Positions 20,047 to 32,105 are shown, counted from the stretch's first letter. The stretch is 41,193 bases of DNA from a bacterium (GCA_017442645.1 JAFRZH010000030.1:1-41193), one strand, 5' to 3'. Made by a program: numbers and translations. Notes: generated by a model from the sequence alone, not told the origin.

Positions 20047-20481
20047 ATGAGGAATTTATTAATTCTTTTAAGTTTCATAGTATGTATCTTTACATCTTGT
20101 GAAAAAACGGAAACAGAAACAACTATCGTTAGTATTTCTGATACAATTTCACAGCATGTTTTATCAAAAGTAATTGCTGGAAAATCAGAAACGAAAAGTA
20201 CAAGAACATCTGGGAAGATTTACTTTAAAATTCCTAAAGGAAGTGAAAAAATTTTTATTTCCTTTGGTAGCGATGATTCTTATAGAATGAATTGTACTAT
20301 TATTGAGGCTTCTAATGGGAAATATAATCCTGGGAGGACAATCTTTAATAGATCTGTTTCCTGCAATGAAAATTTCAATCCCATTAATATTAGATCGACA
20401 ACTGATGAGATTGAAATTACACTGACCTACAATGATAAATACTTCCTTCCAAGTAAGTTATTTATTACGGTAGGTTATTAG
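20047..20481 (+). CDS. Possible lipoprotein, unknown function
   Basis: 144 residues. N-terminus MRNLLILLSFIVCIFTSCEK is a signal peptide with a lipobox-like FTSC followed by Glu-Lys, a form common in Bacteroidota. The mature part is Ser/Thr-rich and beta-like (SGKIYFKIPKGSEKIFISFG, DEIEITLTYNDKYF). It has no TGA codons, unlike most neighbours. A strong terminator follows. No family recognised; acquisition from another phylum is possible but unproven. Confidence 0.6.
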   Translation: MRNLLILLSFIVCIFTSCEKTETETTIVSISDTISQHVLSKVIAGKSETKSTRTSGKIYFKIPKGSEKIFISFGSDDSYRMNCTIIEASNGKYNPGRTIFNRSVSCNENFNPINIRSTTDEIEITLTYNDKYFLPSKLFITVGY

Positions 20482-20487
20482 TTTATT

Positions 20488-20519
20488 AGTTCCCCCTTTT
20501 TTTAGGGGAACTTTTTTTG
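20488..20519. terminator. Strong terminator between convergent genes
   Basis: AGTTCCCC, 9-base loop, GGGGAACT and seven T, between the stops at 20481 and 20537. Confidence 0.9.
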
Positions 20520-20536
20520 TAAATACATCTTTATTA

Positions 20537-23500
20537 CTACCCTTCCCATAAGATTTTAAAATACTTCTTTTTTCTTGTTTCATAACAATTTTTGAGTGAT
20601 TCAGGGAGAAGATTAACAACTTGATTCACCACATATTCTTGGACACTCTGATTATACTGTTTTTTGAAAATCTGGGAAACATCGGTAATTTTGATAGGAA
20701 TTCCATTCCACTCATAATTCTGATTTCAAGCTTTGATCTGTTTTTTTACCGTTGAATACAATGAAAAATAATCTTTTAAATCTGACTGATAGAAGAGGAG
20801 TGAATAGTCATTTTTGAGATAGGTTTGAAGTTCAGAGAGCAAATTATTTTGAAACGAAAGAAGTTTTTTGTCTTGTTCTGTCGTGGAATTAGGAATTTTC
20901 TTGCAAGTAAAGGTGACTTTATTGTACACGACACACAATTGATCTCCATTTTTTACGAGAGAAATCTTTTTGAGTAAAGACAAATCTTCTGTTTGAATTT
21001 GTTCAATTCTTTCATTATTTTGTTTAAAAATCGTTCATTCTTTCGATTTTTCATAACAAAACGTATCGAGAAGATGGTCTCATTTTTGCAGACTTACACA
21101 AGAAGCGGAGTTTGGAAGAGAAAAATTTCATTTTACCGTAATTTCTTGAGAAGGAATCAGAATTCCTGAGATCTTTTTTTTGGTCTTTCCATTAATCAAA
21201 AGAGAAAAATCCTGACTTAAATCAAGTTCTAACGGTTCTTCATCGATTCTCTCTCGGAAGAGGGTAATTTCCTCTTTATCGATGTCTTTTCCGGAAGGAT
21301 TAGGAACCGCGGAAAGAATTTTCACCTGAGGAATAATCAGATTTTCATTCTCTTTTTCCAAAAGATCAGAAGTCGGATTATAACAATAGGTATCAAAAGT
21401 ATATTCTTTATATTTGAGGGAAACACAGGTCGCCTTGGAATTTGGGAAAGAAAAATCTCCTGTAAAATCCATTGTAGGTTGAATCGTTTGAAGTCAAAGG
21501 TCTGAAAGGGATTTATTTTTAGTTGTTCACGTAGCAAATTCTCCTCGTGGAAAGATTTGAAAACTAAAATTATCAGAGAAGTCAATTTCTGTACCACTAA
21601 ACTCGGAAGCATCGACTGAAAGACTAAAAGCTTCTTTATTTTTATCGGTTCCTTCAGGATCGTAAAGAAGATTCGTAATTTTAATATGTAATTTGTCATA
21701 GTCTTTTTCTCGTACTTCTGGTTCATCTGCTAAGGAAGTTCCACAAGTTTGAGAAGATCGGAGTCCTTTTTGATAAGTTTTTGCATCTTGTTCAGATTCT
21801 TGAAACTCTTTTTGAAATTGGTAGGCGGTTTTAAAGGTGTATTCTTTCGCATATCCTTCGGAAATCATTTTCTGATTGATCAATTCGCCGTCCAAGTAGA
21901 CATAAGCGACATATCTTCCATACAAGTCAATTTGTTCTTGAGAATCATCAAATTCGAGGCGGACGTTTTTATTTTTCAAGAGCTCCGTAAGATATTTTTT
22001 CGCTTCAAGTCCAAAACATTCCGTCGTACGGAATCTTGTTTTATTGGATTCTGGTGCATCTGCTCAAAGAAGTCTTACGGATTGTAAGGTTCCATCTTCT
22101 TTACGGAAACGGAAGGTATCTCCATCAAGAACGGAATATACTTTCACTGTTCAAGTCTGATTTTCTACTTTTTTATTGGGATTGTAGGAATAGGTATCAA
22201 AAATTTTATCTTCATAAAACAGAGAAATCACTACATCTGCATTGTCTTTCGTAGAATTTGGAAATCAAAATGTTCCTTTCAAACTCTTCATTTCTCAGAT
22301 TTCAAGTTCTCAACTTAATTTTTTATTGGTTGAATTCACTTTCATTTTTATTTTTGAAAGATTGACGGGAGTAGAGGAAAGATTTTGAATCGTAATTTCC
22401 TCATTATTAGTATCGGTTCCTTCAGGATCATAAAGGACATCGATAATTTTGAGAGTATACGACGAAGCATCAAATTTTTCCTCTTTTTTTTCTTCTTTCT
22501 CTGAAACAGTCTGGTCTTTTCCCTCTTTTTCTTTTACCGGTTTAGTATAACAATACTGATCAAGCTGAAAATCTCACGAATAAAGCGAAATACAAGCTCA
22601 AGCATCTGGAAATCCAAAATTCTTCTCAAAGGTATCAACAGAGAACGATTTTAAAGTTCAAGTCAAGTATTTCTTCGTCGTTGAAGTGGAACTTTTAAGA
22701 TAAAACGATTTCTGCGACAAATCTACATCATAGGTTAAAAAAGATTGAAGAGTTATTGCTTCTGGACTAAGATATTGAAGATCAATAATTTTGATTTTGG
22801 AAGAAAGAGAAGAAAAGTCTGACGGTACTGAAAGAGCGTCTTGATTTCATGAAAGGAGATTTTCACCTTCGTTATCAAGGGAATGATTTAAAGAATCTCA
22901 AGTTCCTTCGATTGTTTCCTGTTTTCCACAAAGTTGTTCCTTCGTTGGACAAGAACATCATCAACCACCTCATCACACATATTTCACCGTTTCAACCGTC
23001 TTGATATTGAATTTCGATGTCGGAGAAAAATATGTCAAAACATCTTCAGAGAAGCCTGGCGAAAAATCGTCCACTTTATCAAACTCAACCCCACAGACAT
23101 CTATCTTTTTTGTTTTATATATTGACTTTTCTAAAATTCAGGTATAAATTAGTATTTTGTCGAAAAGCTGTCTACTTTGTCCATCGTCTCATCGTAATTC
23201 AAGGTTACCATTGAAAGATTTAATTTCGAAATCATCATGCAATAAAAGAGTTAGCAATCCTGCTTCTGCAAGTTGTCACGGCTTCTGAGTTATTAAAACT
23301 CTCGAATTCTTCTGTAAATAGGAAAATTCATAATTTTCTGTTGACTCTTGAAGATTGATTGTAATGGAGTTTTTAAGAATTCATCCAGAAAGAATCAGAT
23401 TTTTATACTTTTTGGGTAAATCTTTATGAAGCAAAATCTCCACATACGGATCATATCTTTCTCCTCAAGCAAAAATTTCAGCGATTTCTATAAGATCCTC

Positions 23501-25252
23501 AACACATTCTGAATCGCTTGGTTCTTCAGGCTCGTCAGGTTCCTCTGGATCAGGATCGGGATTATGAGGGGTCGTTGCTTTCGGTTTCGAACAATCAATC
23601 ATTTCGGTGTCAGAATCCGAATAAACCACTCAAGGATTTGCTTGTAAAGGAGTCGGGATATTCTGAGAATCATGGGTAATTGCTTGAGTCACAATTCCCT
23701 GTGAAGTTTTCATGACTTTATGAAAAGACATCAGATAATCATCTTTTTTAACGACTCGCTCTTTATCAACCATAAATGAATCCTCTTTTCTCTCCTCTCT
23801 CCAAAGTTCAACATGAATAGCTTGATCATCAGGAATCAATAATCTCGGATAATCCAATCCTAATCACAAAATTCCCTCATTGAGAGATAAAAAAGTAGGA
23901 TCATTGGCTAAAATAAGGAATCCCCCTGCAGGAATATACATTCCCTCAAAAGTAATGGCATTTGTAACTTCAAAAACCTCTCCAGAAAGAGTAAAACTTC
24001 AAAGAAAATCTCAAGTTCCAATATTAGAAATTTCTATCCATTCTTTCTGATTGACAATCACATCACAAATCTCTTCTTCTGTACAATCATCATACCAAAC
24101 TTCTGAAATCACTAATCTCGCAGTATCATTATTCACTCAAGTTAGATTTGTTCCTGTTTCTACCGTTCAAGTTAAGATTTCTCAAGTTCCAGGAGTATCT
24201 GGATTTTCTCAAGTTCAAGATTCATTTCAAGTTCCATTTTCTGATTCGGTTTTAATTTTTGTCGAGATTCAAGCAATGATTTCATCGGTTTCAAGGTTCC
24301 TTTGAAAAGAATATTTCTTTTTTTTATTAGGGTCATTAGTTCCATTCGCATTAATAGGAAAAGAATCTATTACACTTCAAGAAAAATAAAGATAAATCGG
24401 ATCTTTTTTAGTGTCTGATATAACAAATGCTGGATTTTGATTGCTTACCATAATTCATTGTTTAAAATCAACAGTACCATTTGTAAAAATCGAAGAAGAA
24501 TGAGCTTTAATAAAAATATTTTCTCAAGTTCGATTTCAATTTGATTTTTTCACTCATTCTAAGACAAAATCCCCCTCAAAATCTTCATCTCATATATTTG
24601 TAATTTCAATCCATTCATCACTTGATCGAATATAGACTTCCGTAATTTTTAAATTTGGTAAGTTCTCTCCAGTTTCATTTTCATTTCAACCATCATTTCC
24701 ACTTCAAGAAGTATTTTCATCTTCTGAAAGAATTCAATCTCCGTTTTCATTCACGACTCAACGAAGAGAAGTACTTTTTTCATTCTTTTTTTGATCGTTT
24801 TCATTTTCTTCTTCATCGTTTTTTCAAAATGCATCGTTTGGTTCAAATTCATCATCAAATTTTGAATCAAATTCTTCTTCATGTTCAAGATTAACCGAAA
24901 TTTCGTCGTTTTCTCATTTTTCATCAGGTTCCTCAGAATTTTCTTCTTTTTCTGAATCTTCTTCTGTCTTTTCTTCACTATCGCTTGCAAGACTACTATC
25001 ATCTTCTTCAAACAACCCCGTTCCTTCTCAAGAATCACTTTCTCACTCATCAGAAAAATTTTCTTCCTCTCACGATTCATTCTCTGGCAATTCTTCCTCA
25101 TTCTCTGGAAATCCATTTGTATTCTCAGAAATTATATTTCAATTCTCTGGCATTACCCCAAATTCTCAGGAATTTTCCTCAGCAAAAACTTCCTTTGGAA
25201 ATAACGAAAAAAAGAGGAAAACTCGTACTATTACGGTCGTTATTTTTCTCAT
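20537..25252 (-). CDS. Giant secreted protein: lamin-tail-like repeats around a staphylococcal-nuclease domain
   Basis: 1571 residues in one TGA = Gly frame. Signal peptide MRKITTVIVRVFLFFSLFP...VFA; acidic Glu/Asp/Asn-rich region (about 25-190); lamin-tail-like beta domains opening with LKITEVYIRSSDEWIEITN (about 199) and RLVISEVWYDDC...EWIEISN (about 377); a Pro/Asp/Glu hinge (about 570); further related domains (about 585-1030). A thermonuclease-type domain (about 1033-1165) has VLDGDTFRF, VRLLGADAPE and LYGRYVAYV, so the equivalents of D21, R35, D40, E43 and R87 are all present. Two more lamin-tail-like domains opening KITNLLYDPEGTD and KILSAVPNPSGKD follow, then a helical C-terminus. Secreted SNase domains degrade DNA and RNA. 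It starts 22 bases after murG. Domain boundaries are approximate. Confidence 0.88.
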
Positions 25253-25274
25253 CAATGATAAAAAGTAATTAAAA

Positions 25275-26381
25275 TTATCCAAGGATCGCTTGTAAAATAA
25301 TCTCTTTTGTTTTTGTTACTTCCTCAGAACAAAGAGGAAAATGTTCTTTTTTATAGTCAGCAAATTCTCGCAATATTTCTCCTAAATCCTTTTCAAAATA
25401 TTGATCGTCTTGATCTAAAACGATATCGTGAAAGTGTTTTTCATAATATAAGGCATTGTCCATTTGGTCATGAGTTCGCGGAATTGGAACAATAATAGTC
25501 TTGAGGTGAAAGATCTTTTGTTCTGCAAGAGAAGTTGTTCCCCCGCGAGAAACTGCTAAATCAGACAAGGAATACAAATATCCCATCTCCTTTTGAGAAA
25601 GAAAATCAAATACGATCGCACCTTTTTTCTCGAAATCTTCCTGCAAATCTGCATTCAATTTTCCTAATGATACCACCATTTGGATTTTTTCCGCGAGTTT
25701 CTCATCAAAAACCTTTAATAAACTTTCATACAAGCTTTTGGCTCCCTGAGATCCCCCACTCACAAAAAGAATCGTTTTCGAAGGATCTAATTTTTCCACT
25801 TTTTTTAAAAAAGAAGCAGAAAAATCTGACTCTCCATCTTTAGATGCGAATAAATCTTCTGACAAAATCTGTCCAACTACGGTCTCTTGAGGAAAGATAT
25901 TTTCAAATCCTGTAAAAGTTTTTGTAGCCCATTTAGAAGCGATACGATTTACCAATCCAGGATGAGTATCTGATTCATGCACGATGATTTTTTTACGAAG
26001 GATTTTCCCTGCAACAACGACAGGTAAAGCGACATATCCTCCTTTACAAAAGATCACATCAATCTTTTTTCTTCGAAGCAACCATAAACTCTGAATCACC
26101 CCGATAAAAAAAAGAAAAAAATCTCTCACATTTTTCACTAAAGCAGAAAAAGACTTTTCACGACGAAATTTTCCAGAGAGAATGGTCTGAAATTGAACTT
26201 CTTTAAATTCAGAAGCCACTTGCTGTTCTAAGGAATTTTTGGTTCAAAATCGGAAAATTTGCTTCACTTTAGAAGAATACTCTTTGTTTTTTGCAAGAGT
26301 GGAAAGCAATGAGCGAATAGGAAAGACATGTCCTCCTGTTCCTCATCATGCCATAGCGATATTCTTCTGCTTCATACTCAT
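25275..26381 (-). CDS. murG: UDP-GlcNAc--lipid I transferase MurG
   Basis: Transfers GlcNAc to lipid I to form lipid II at the inner membrane face. 368 residues. The N-terminal glycine loop AGGGTGGHVFP begins GCA TGA TGA GGA, a tandem pair of recoded glycines. Also present are CKGGYVALPVV, HESDTHPGLVNR, VSGGSQGAKSL, SRGGTTSLAE and PIPRTHDQMDNA. ATG at 26381 or 26375 can serve as start. Followed on the same strand by the secreted nuclease gene. Confidence 0.96.
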
Positions 26382-26502
26382 TTTAGAAATAAAAAGATGT
26401 CTATATTTGACAGATTTGTCTAAAAAAAGCAAGGGAAAAATCCTTTTTGTCGTTCTATTTTTACAAAAACAGTTGACTTTATTATTATTTTATATATACA
26501 TA

Positions 26503-26508
26503 TATAAT
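26503..26508 (+). promoter_or_regulatory. -10 box upstream of the 426-residue unknown gene
   Basis: TATAAT at 26503-26508, 20 bases before ATG 26529, in a very AT-rich TATATA stretch. TTGACT at 26473 is 24 bases upstream and too distant to pair with it, so the -35 is unclear. Confidence 0.45.
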
Positions 26509-26528
26509 ATTACTTATCCTAAAAAAAT

Positions 26529-27809
26529 ATGAATATTAGAGAAATAATTGAAGATCATAGCACTACAACAGAGGGATTATGTAAAGCTGTTTCTTTTTTT
26601 GTTGAAAATATCGACGATATTCCAAAAGAGAAAATCAATCAAGACTTTTATCCAATAGATCCTCAAAAACTTATCAATATTCTATCTGACCATGAGAGAA
26701 CTAAACCTTTAGCAAGATTACTACAAGATTTACAAAAAGAAATCGGTTATATTATCGGATATACAAAAAAAGACATTGATAACTGTATTTCTACTACAAA
26801 AGACTGAATTACCAATATTCTTATCCGTACGCCTGAAACAATTTTTTCAAAAATTTGCTCATTTTTTTCTTCAAAACCTTCTCTCAATTCCTTTATGAAA
26901 AGTGCTTCTTTATGAGTTATTGCTCATATCAATAACAGAATTTCACCCATTAGGCTTTATGAGCTTATTCAAAAAATTTTAGATAAAAATTGAACTTTTT
27001 TCTCTCCTAATACTTACACAGAACTCAATAAAGAAGAAATTGCAAATCAACTTCTTTTGTATTATTGCATTAATCCTGAGAATTTAAAGAATTATCTTGA
27101 TGATCGTTTTTCCAAAGAGAAATATCGTCCTACCACAGAAGAAGTGGACAGTCACACAGATTTAAAAGCTTGGTGTCAATCCTTTAAAGATTCTATTTTT
27201 GGTACTTATTTTGATGAAGATTTAAAAAATCAGATTTTTCAAGAAGTTGAGAAGCAAAAAAAGAAATACGATCATGCACTTCAATGTACTCAAGAATATC
27301 ACCATACTATTCAAGAATTCTTTACTGAAGAGTCTCAACAAAATAAATTTATTGCTTTTGAAACTTGCATGTTTATCTTAAAAGAACAAAATCAAGTCTT
27401 CAAAGATTTTTCTCTTGAGCAGTTTATTGAAGGAATAAAAGAAATGTATACAGAATCACCAGCAAACTTCAAAATTTTTCTTAATCAATATTTTAAAGAA
27501 AATTTTTCTTTCTATGATCAAGGATTGATCGATAAAACTTATCAAATGATAGAAAAAATAAGAAATACTGAACAAAAACTCAACGATCGTATTGCTCGTA
27601 TAAAAGAAGACAATGAAATCATCTCTGATATGGAGAATGAAGAAATCAAACAAGCTCTTTTTCAAATTTCACAAAAAGATCAAAAAGAAAACACTGAAGA
27701 ACTTAAAGGGGTTTTAGTAAAGCTTATCCCAGAGACAAAAGATAAACAAGATGTTGTCGAAGATACTTGTAAAGTGGTACAATTGCTATCTCAGCAAAAA
27801 GCTGCATAA
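26529..27809 (+). CDS. Unknown helical cytoplasmic protein
   Basis: 426 residues, almost entirely helical and charged, no signal peptide, with coiled-coil-like stretches (QEVEKQKKKYDHALQCTQEY, MIEKIRNTEQKLNDRIARIK). TGA codons at about 26805, 26908 and 26991 are read as Gly and join what would be three fragments. No family recognised. It converges on the ABC-2 permease with a 29-base gap and no clear terminator. Confidence 0.75.
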
Positions 27810-27838
27810 TTCTTATAATTATTCTCGTCTGCGATATC

Positions 27839-28597
27839 TTATTCTACTTTCATCTTTTTGAAACAACAAGCTCCGATTAACAACATCAATACCAATAAAA
27901 TTCAAAGAACTAAGAAATCGATCCCAATGGAAAAATAACTTTCTCCCGTCAAAGCTCGTCTCATTCCATCGACTCCATAAGCAAGAGGATTACATTTTGC
28001 GACGATTTGCATCCAAGGAGCTGCTGTTTGTAAAGGATAGAATGCTCATGAAAGCATCATAAGAGGCATAATCAAAAAACTATTTACAATTTGAAACCCT
28101 TGAAAATCAGGAACTAATGAAGCAAAAATCATACTAAAAGCGGAAAATAAGACCGCAATTCCAAGCATAAAGAGTAAAACAAGAAGAATATTTGAAATTC
28201 AATTAATCGACAATCCAAGAAAAGAACAAATCAAAAGAAGAATTCCTCCTTGAAAGATTCCAATACTTGCTCCTCCAAGCGTTTTCCCGATCATGAGATG
28301 AAGTCTTTTTACAGGAGCGACAAGGTATTCTTTGATAAATCAGAATTCTTTATCTCGAATCAATTCAAAACCACTTCCAAAAGAACTCATCATCGTATTT
28401 ACTGCAACTACTCCCGCGACAACGAAGGTAAAATAATCTTCTTGTCCTGTCGCTTCAAACATTCATGAAAATCCTGCACCAAAAGCAAAAATCATCAACA
28501 GCGGTTGTCCAATAGATCCAAAGAGTCTTGCTTTTTTTCTAAAAAATCTTTTAACTTCTCTCCATCGGAGAATATAAATTGTTCTTCGTGCTATCAT
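27839..28597 (-). CDS. ABC-2-type transporter permease
   Basis: 252 residues, six transmembrane helices. RRTIYILRWREVKRFFRKK at the start, SSFGSGFELIRDKEFGFIKE, LVAPVKRLHLMIGKTLGG and MLSGAFYPLQTAAPWMQ..NPLAYGVDGMRRAL are hallmark ABC-2 permease features. Members export drugs, polysaccharides or lipids together with an ATPase. No ATPase gene is adjacent: the upstream side is the silent S-layer cassette 2, 130 bases away. The partner may lie elsewhere, or the locus may have been rearranged. Confidence 0.9.
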
Positions 28598-28725
28598 TAA
28601 TAACTTTATAAACTAAAATAATATATTATAATTATTGTAATAATAATTTTTTTTTCAAATTTTTTGAAAGTTTTTTCAACTACATTATTGGCAATATATT
28701 TGAAAGAATCTTGATTAAAGATTTG

Positions 28726-28790
28726 CACAACAATTATTGTGTCTCCTTGAAGGTAACTGTACATCAGCTTGTGAAGAAGCTATGAAGGAT
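28726..28790 (+). repeat. Junction repeat of silent cassette 2
   Basis: Third copy of the junction, beginning with the same CACAACAATTATTGTG (28726-28741). It is identical to the head copy over 65 bases except for two changes. Upstream sequence is unrelated to the other two copies, and the entering frame meets TAA at 28716. Same orientation as arm B, inverted with respect to the head. Confidence 0.9.
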
Positions 28791-31496
28791 ATCAATAACG
28801 GAAGTGATGAAGAAACTTCTGATAATGATAACGATGATAAAGAAGTTAAATCTGGAAAATTGACTGTTAATGTTGAAAAAGAAGTAGATACTAAGGATAT
28901 TCCTACAACAGGAACTGTTATTGTTGATAGTATTGAATTGTCTTCTTCTGAAGAAATGACAGTAAAATCTATTACTTTAAAACTTTCTAATTATACAAAA
29001 GCTGATAATATCTCTTCTGTATGGTTTGAAAAAGATGGTCAAACTATTTCTAATGAAAAATCAACTTTCAATAATAATGAAGTAACTCTTACATTAAAGA
29101 AAGGATTGACTGTAAAAAAATCTGAAACTATTGACTTAGTTGTTGAAACTAAAGGAGCAGAAACTAATGCTGTTATCGGATTCGAGGTAGTGAAAGTAGA
29201 ATCAACTGCTGAAAGTGTAAAAATTAAAAACGCTATGACAACTTCTTGCAAAACTATTCCTTATGAAACAGCTAATATTGTAGTTACAGAAAAATGAAGT
29301 GGAGCTTCTTATGAAAAAAATAATGAATCTCATGAATTTGGACAATTTAGAGTAGAAAATAAAGGAGGTAAAAATGGTAAAACTGTAAATCTCTCTTCTA
29401 TTACATTTACAGTTGCATGAGAAAATGTTGATAACCTTACTGACTTTGAGATTAAAGATAATGATGGTAAAGTTGTATCAACTAGTTATGTTGTAAATAA
29501 AGATAAAGTTACTATTTCTTTGAAAGATTCTATTGAATCTCAAAAAAATAAAAATTATTATCTTATGGCTAAAGTTGATGAAGTAAGATCTGCTGAAGAT
29601 TCTTATACTTTCAAATTAGATGAAGCAGGAGACTTTGTGGCTTATGAAGAATGAACATCAGCTAGAGCAACTGCAAATACTTTCGAATTAAAAACTTATA
29701 AAGTTATTGGTGGAGATTTTACTCTTGCTTCAACTCAAACACTCAAATCTGTACAAGGAAATCGAGGAAAAGAAGTTATGGTTGCTGAAGGAACATTTGA
29801 TGTTATTGAAGCTATCGTTCTTAAAAAAGAAAATCAAGGATATACTAAAGGAAAGACATCTGCTCTTAAAATTACAGGAAAAAATTTCTCTGGTCTTAAT
29901 ATGTTAACTATTAATATTGATGGACAAAATTATGATGCTGTAATTGATTCTGATTATGAATCAGCTTATGTAACAGATGATATTAATATTCCTGAAGGAA
30001 CTTCTAAAATTAAAGTATATGCTGAATTATTAACTACAAAACCAAAAGGATTTTCTGGAAATATTACATTCGATAATATTACTACAGATTCATTTACTCA
30101 TACAGGAAAATATGAAGAAAATTCTGAAAAAGAATTCTCTGTGGCTGCTAAAATGGTAGGTACTTTGACTATGGCTAATGTAGAAATTGATGGAGGACAA
30201 GTTATCCTTGAAAAAAATACTACAACTAATCTTGTATTAAATCAAACTAAAGTTAATGGTAATGTATTTGAAGGAACTATTAAAAACGAAGGAAGTTTTG
30301 ATCTAAAAATTGATAGTATTTCTTTAACAGGAAAAGTTATTTTCTCAGGTTACACAAAAGCTGATGCCGGTAACGATAATATTGCTATTGCTCTATCTGC
30401 TGGTGGAAAAGCTGGAAGAACTTCTGATAAAAAGATTGCTATTAAAGATCTTTCAGGAACTAATAATGATACAACAACTAAAACATTTACATTTGATTCT
30501 CCTGTAATTGTTAAAGCTGGAGATTCTGTAAATGTATCATTAGATGTAACATCTGCTGCAATTACTATGACAGGAGCAAATAAAGATGAAGATTATATGA
30601 AAGGTATAGAATTCCAAGTATCAGTAAAAGTTATGGATAATGAAAATGGAACAGAAATAGAAACACCATCTAATACGATTACAGCTACTGTTGATGTTAA
30701 ATCTGTTAAGATTGAAAAAGGAACATCTACAAATAAATCTTCAATTATTCTTCATAAGACATCTAAACAACTTATTGGACAAGGAGAAATCCAAATCAAA
30801 AATGGAGATGCACAATTGAAAAATATTGAAGCTATCATTAGTGGATCAAGTACTGATGATCAGAAGAAAATGACATCTGTGTTAGTTGAAATTGATGGAG
30901 TTAATAATGGAACAAAAACTTATTCTATTGTTAATGAAAATGATGGTAAGAGCTTTAAAACTACAGGTATTTCTCAAACAATCTCAGAAGGATATCATAA
31001 AGTAAGATTATATGCTTCATTTGGAGATTTTGAAAAAACAGCATGATCTTTTAATGTTTCAGGTATTACATTAGGATTTGATGAAGGAACGGGTGTTATT
31101 GAAATTAACACAACAAAATCAATTTATCCTGCTAAACTTAATGTTGCAAGATCTAATGCTCTTAGTGAAAATAAATTAGTTCTTAAAGTTACAAATGAAG
31201 GTTCTGATACTGTATATGTTAAAACTATTTCTGGAACAAATTTAACTGGTACTAAAATTACTGTTGATGGGGTAGAATATACTGCTGGTGAAGAAAAAAA
31301 AGACAATTTTGTTGCTATTTCTGCATGAAGTTCTATTGAAGTTAATGTAACAGTTAAAGAAAAAGATACTAAAGAGGTTAAAGCCTTTGTTGAAAATATT
31401 GAATATACATTAGATACAGCATCTGCTAGTTCTCTTAATGTAGATTCAGTTAACTTTAGTGAACTTGATTGGGCTAATTTCTATGCTGTATTCTAG
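28737..31496 (+). CDS. Silent S-layer tail cassette 2 (no own start)
   Basis: An open frame of about 919 codons beginning in the shared linker and continuing as a Thr/Ser/Lys/Asp-rich beta protein. Five in-frame TGAs (about 29295, 29418, 29652, 31044 and 31326) are read as Gly and link what look like separate fragments; it ends at TAG 31494-31496. It has no signal peptide, SLH repeats or in-frame start. Its first residues after the hinge (EVKSGKLTV) match the off-window tail now joined to the head more closely than cassette 1 does (KSGKLVV). The first codon given is only the linker TTG. Predicted to be expressed only after recombination with the head. Confidence 0.8.
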
Positions 31497-31514
31497 TATG
31501 ATCTAGTAAAACTA

Positions 31515-31543
31515 AAAAGAGGGGAGAAATCCTCTCTTTTTTT
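31515..31543 (+). terminator. Terminator of cassette 2
   Basis: AAAGAGGGGA, GAAA loop, TCCTCTCTTT (one mismatch) with a T-run, just after the cassette stop. Confidence 0.8.
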
Positions 31544-31567
31544 GTCAAAAAAAATAGAGAAAAGTGA

Positions 31568-31595
31568 TTGAAAAGATGAAGGAGATAGATATAGT
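31568..31595 (+). promoter_or_regulatory. Recurrent promoter, copy 1
   Basis: TTGAAA (31568), 16 bases, TATAGT (31590-31595), preceded by TGTCAAAAAAAATA and followed by AGAGATGATTTATAT. Closely related copies lie at 32241 and 34411. It drives the gene at 31626. Confidence 0.65.
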
Positions 31596-31625
31596 AGAGA
31601 TGATTTATATTGATAATCTATCATT

Positions 31626-32087
31626 ATGGAACTTTCTCAAAGTAGGAATCTCGCTTTTAACAAATTCAATCAATTACTTGCAAATCCTCTTCTTTGTCCT
31701 GCTTTATGAATAATTGTAAAATTTACCCATGAATGATTTTCTCATATTACCTATAAAGACGAAAAACATAGAAGAAATGACAAAGAACAAATGATCAGAT
31801 TTACCTGTTTTTTAGATGTGGAAGAGATTATTACGAAATCTCATTTATATCAAGAATATAGAGAAAGAGAAGAAACAGTTAAAGTAAGAAAATATGGTAA
31901 AACTACAAAAGAAATTAAAAAAGCTGAATATTTTTGATTTGTCGGTGTTGTTGAATGTTGAGCAGAGAAACATAGAGTTAGAGTTGTCATAAGAAAAGAA
32001 CAAGGGAAAGAATATGCAGAATATCATTCAGTTATGCCTGCATGGAATATGCAATGATATAGAAATTTTATGGGAAGCTTAGAATAA
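31626..32087 (+). CDS. Putative small nuclease-like toxin (barnase/EndoU/RelE-like)
   Basis: 153 residues. The N-terminal half has THEGFSHITYKDEKHRRND, a GF-x-H-x-x-Y-K pattern, then a helical region, KKAEYFGFVGVV and RVRVVIRKEQGKEYAEYHSVMP. This resembles phage-linked small nucleases of the barnase-EndoU-ColicinE5/D-RelE-like group; the assignment is by general pattern and tentative. Five TGA codons become Gly. It has its own promoter and no obvious antitoxin next to it. It opens the accessory island. Confidence 0.5.
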
Positions 32088-32105
32088 AAATTTTTAAAAA
32101 AAAAG

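Noticed and set aside
24655..24894. His/Phe-rich plus-strand open frame
   Set aside because: It is the antisense of the acidic region and first lamin-tail domain of the secreted nuclease gene (GAA/AAT/GAT codons read backwards).
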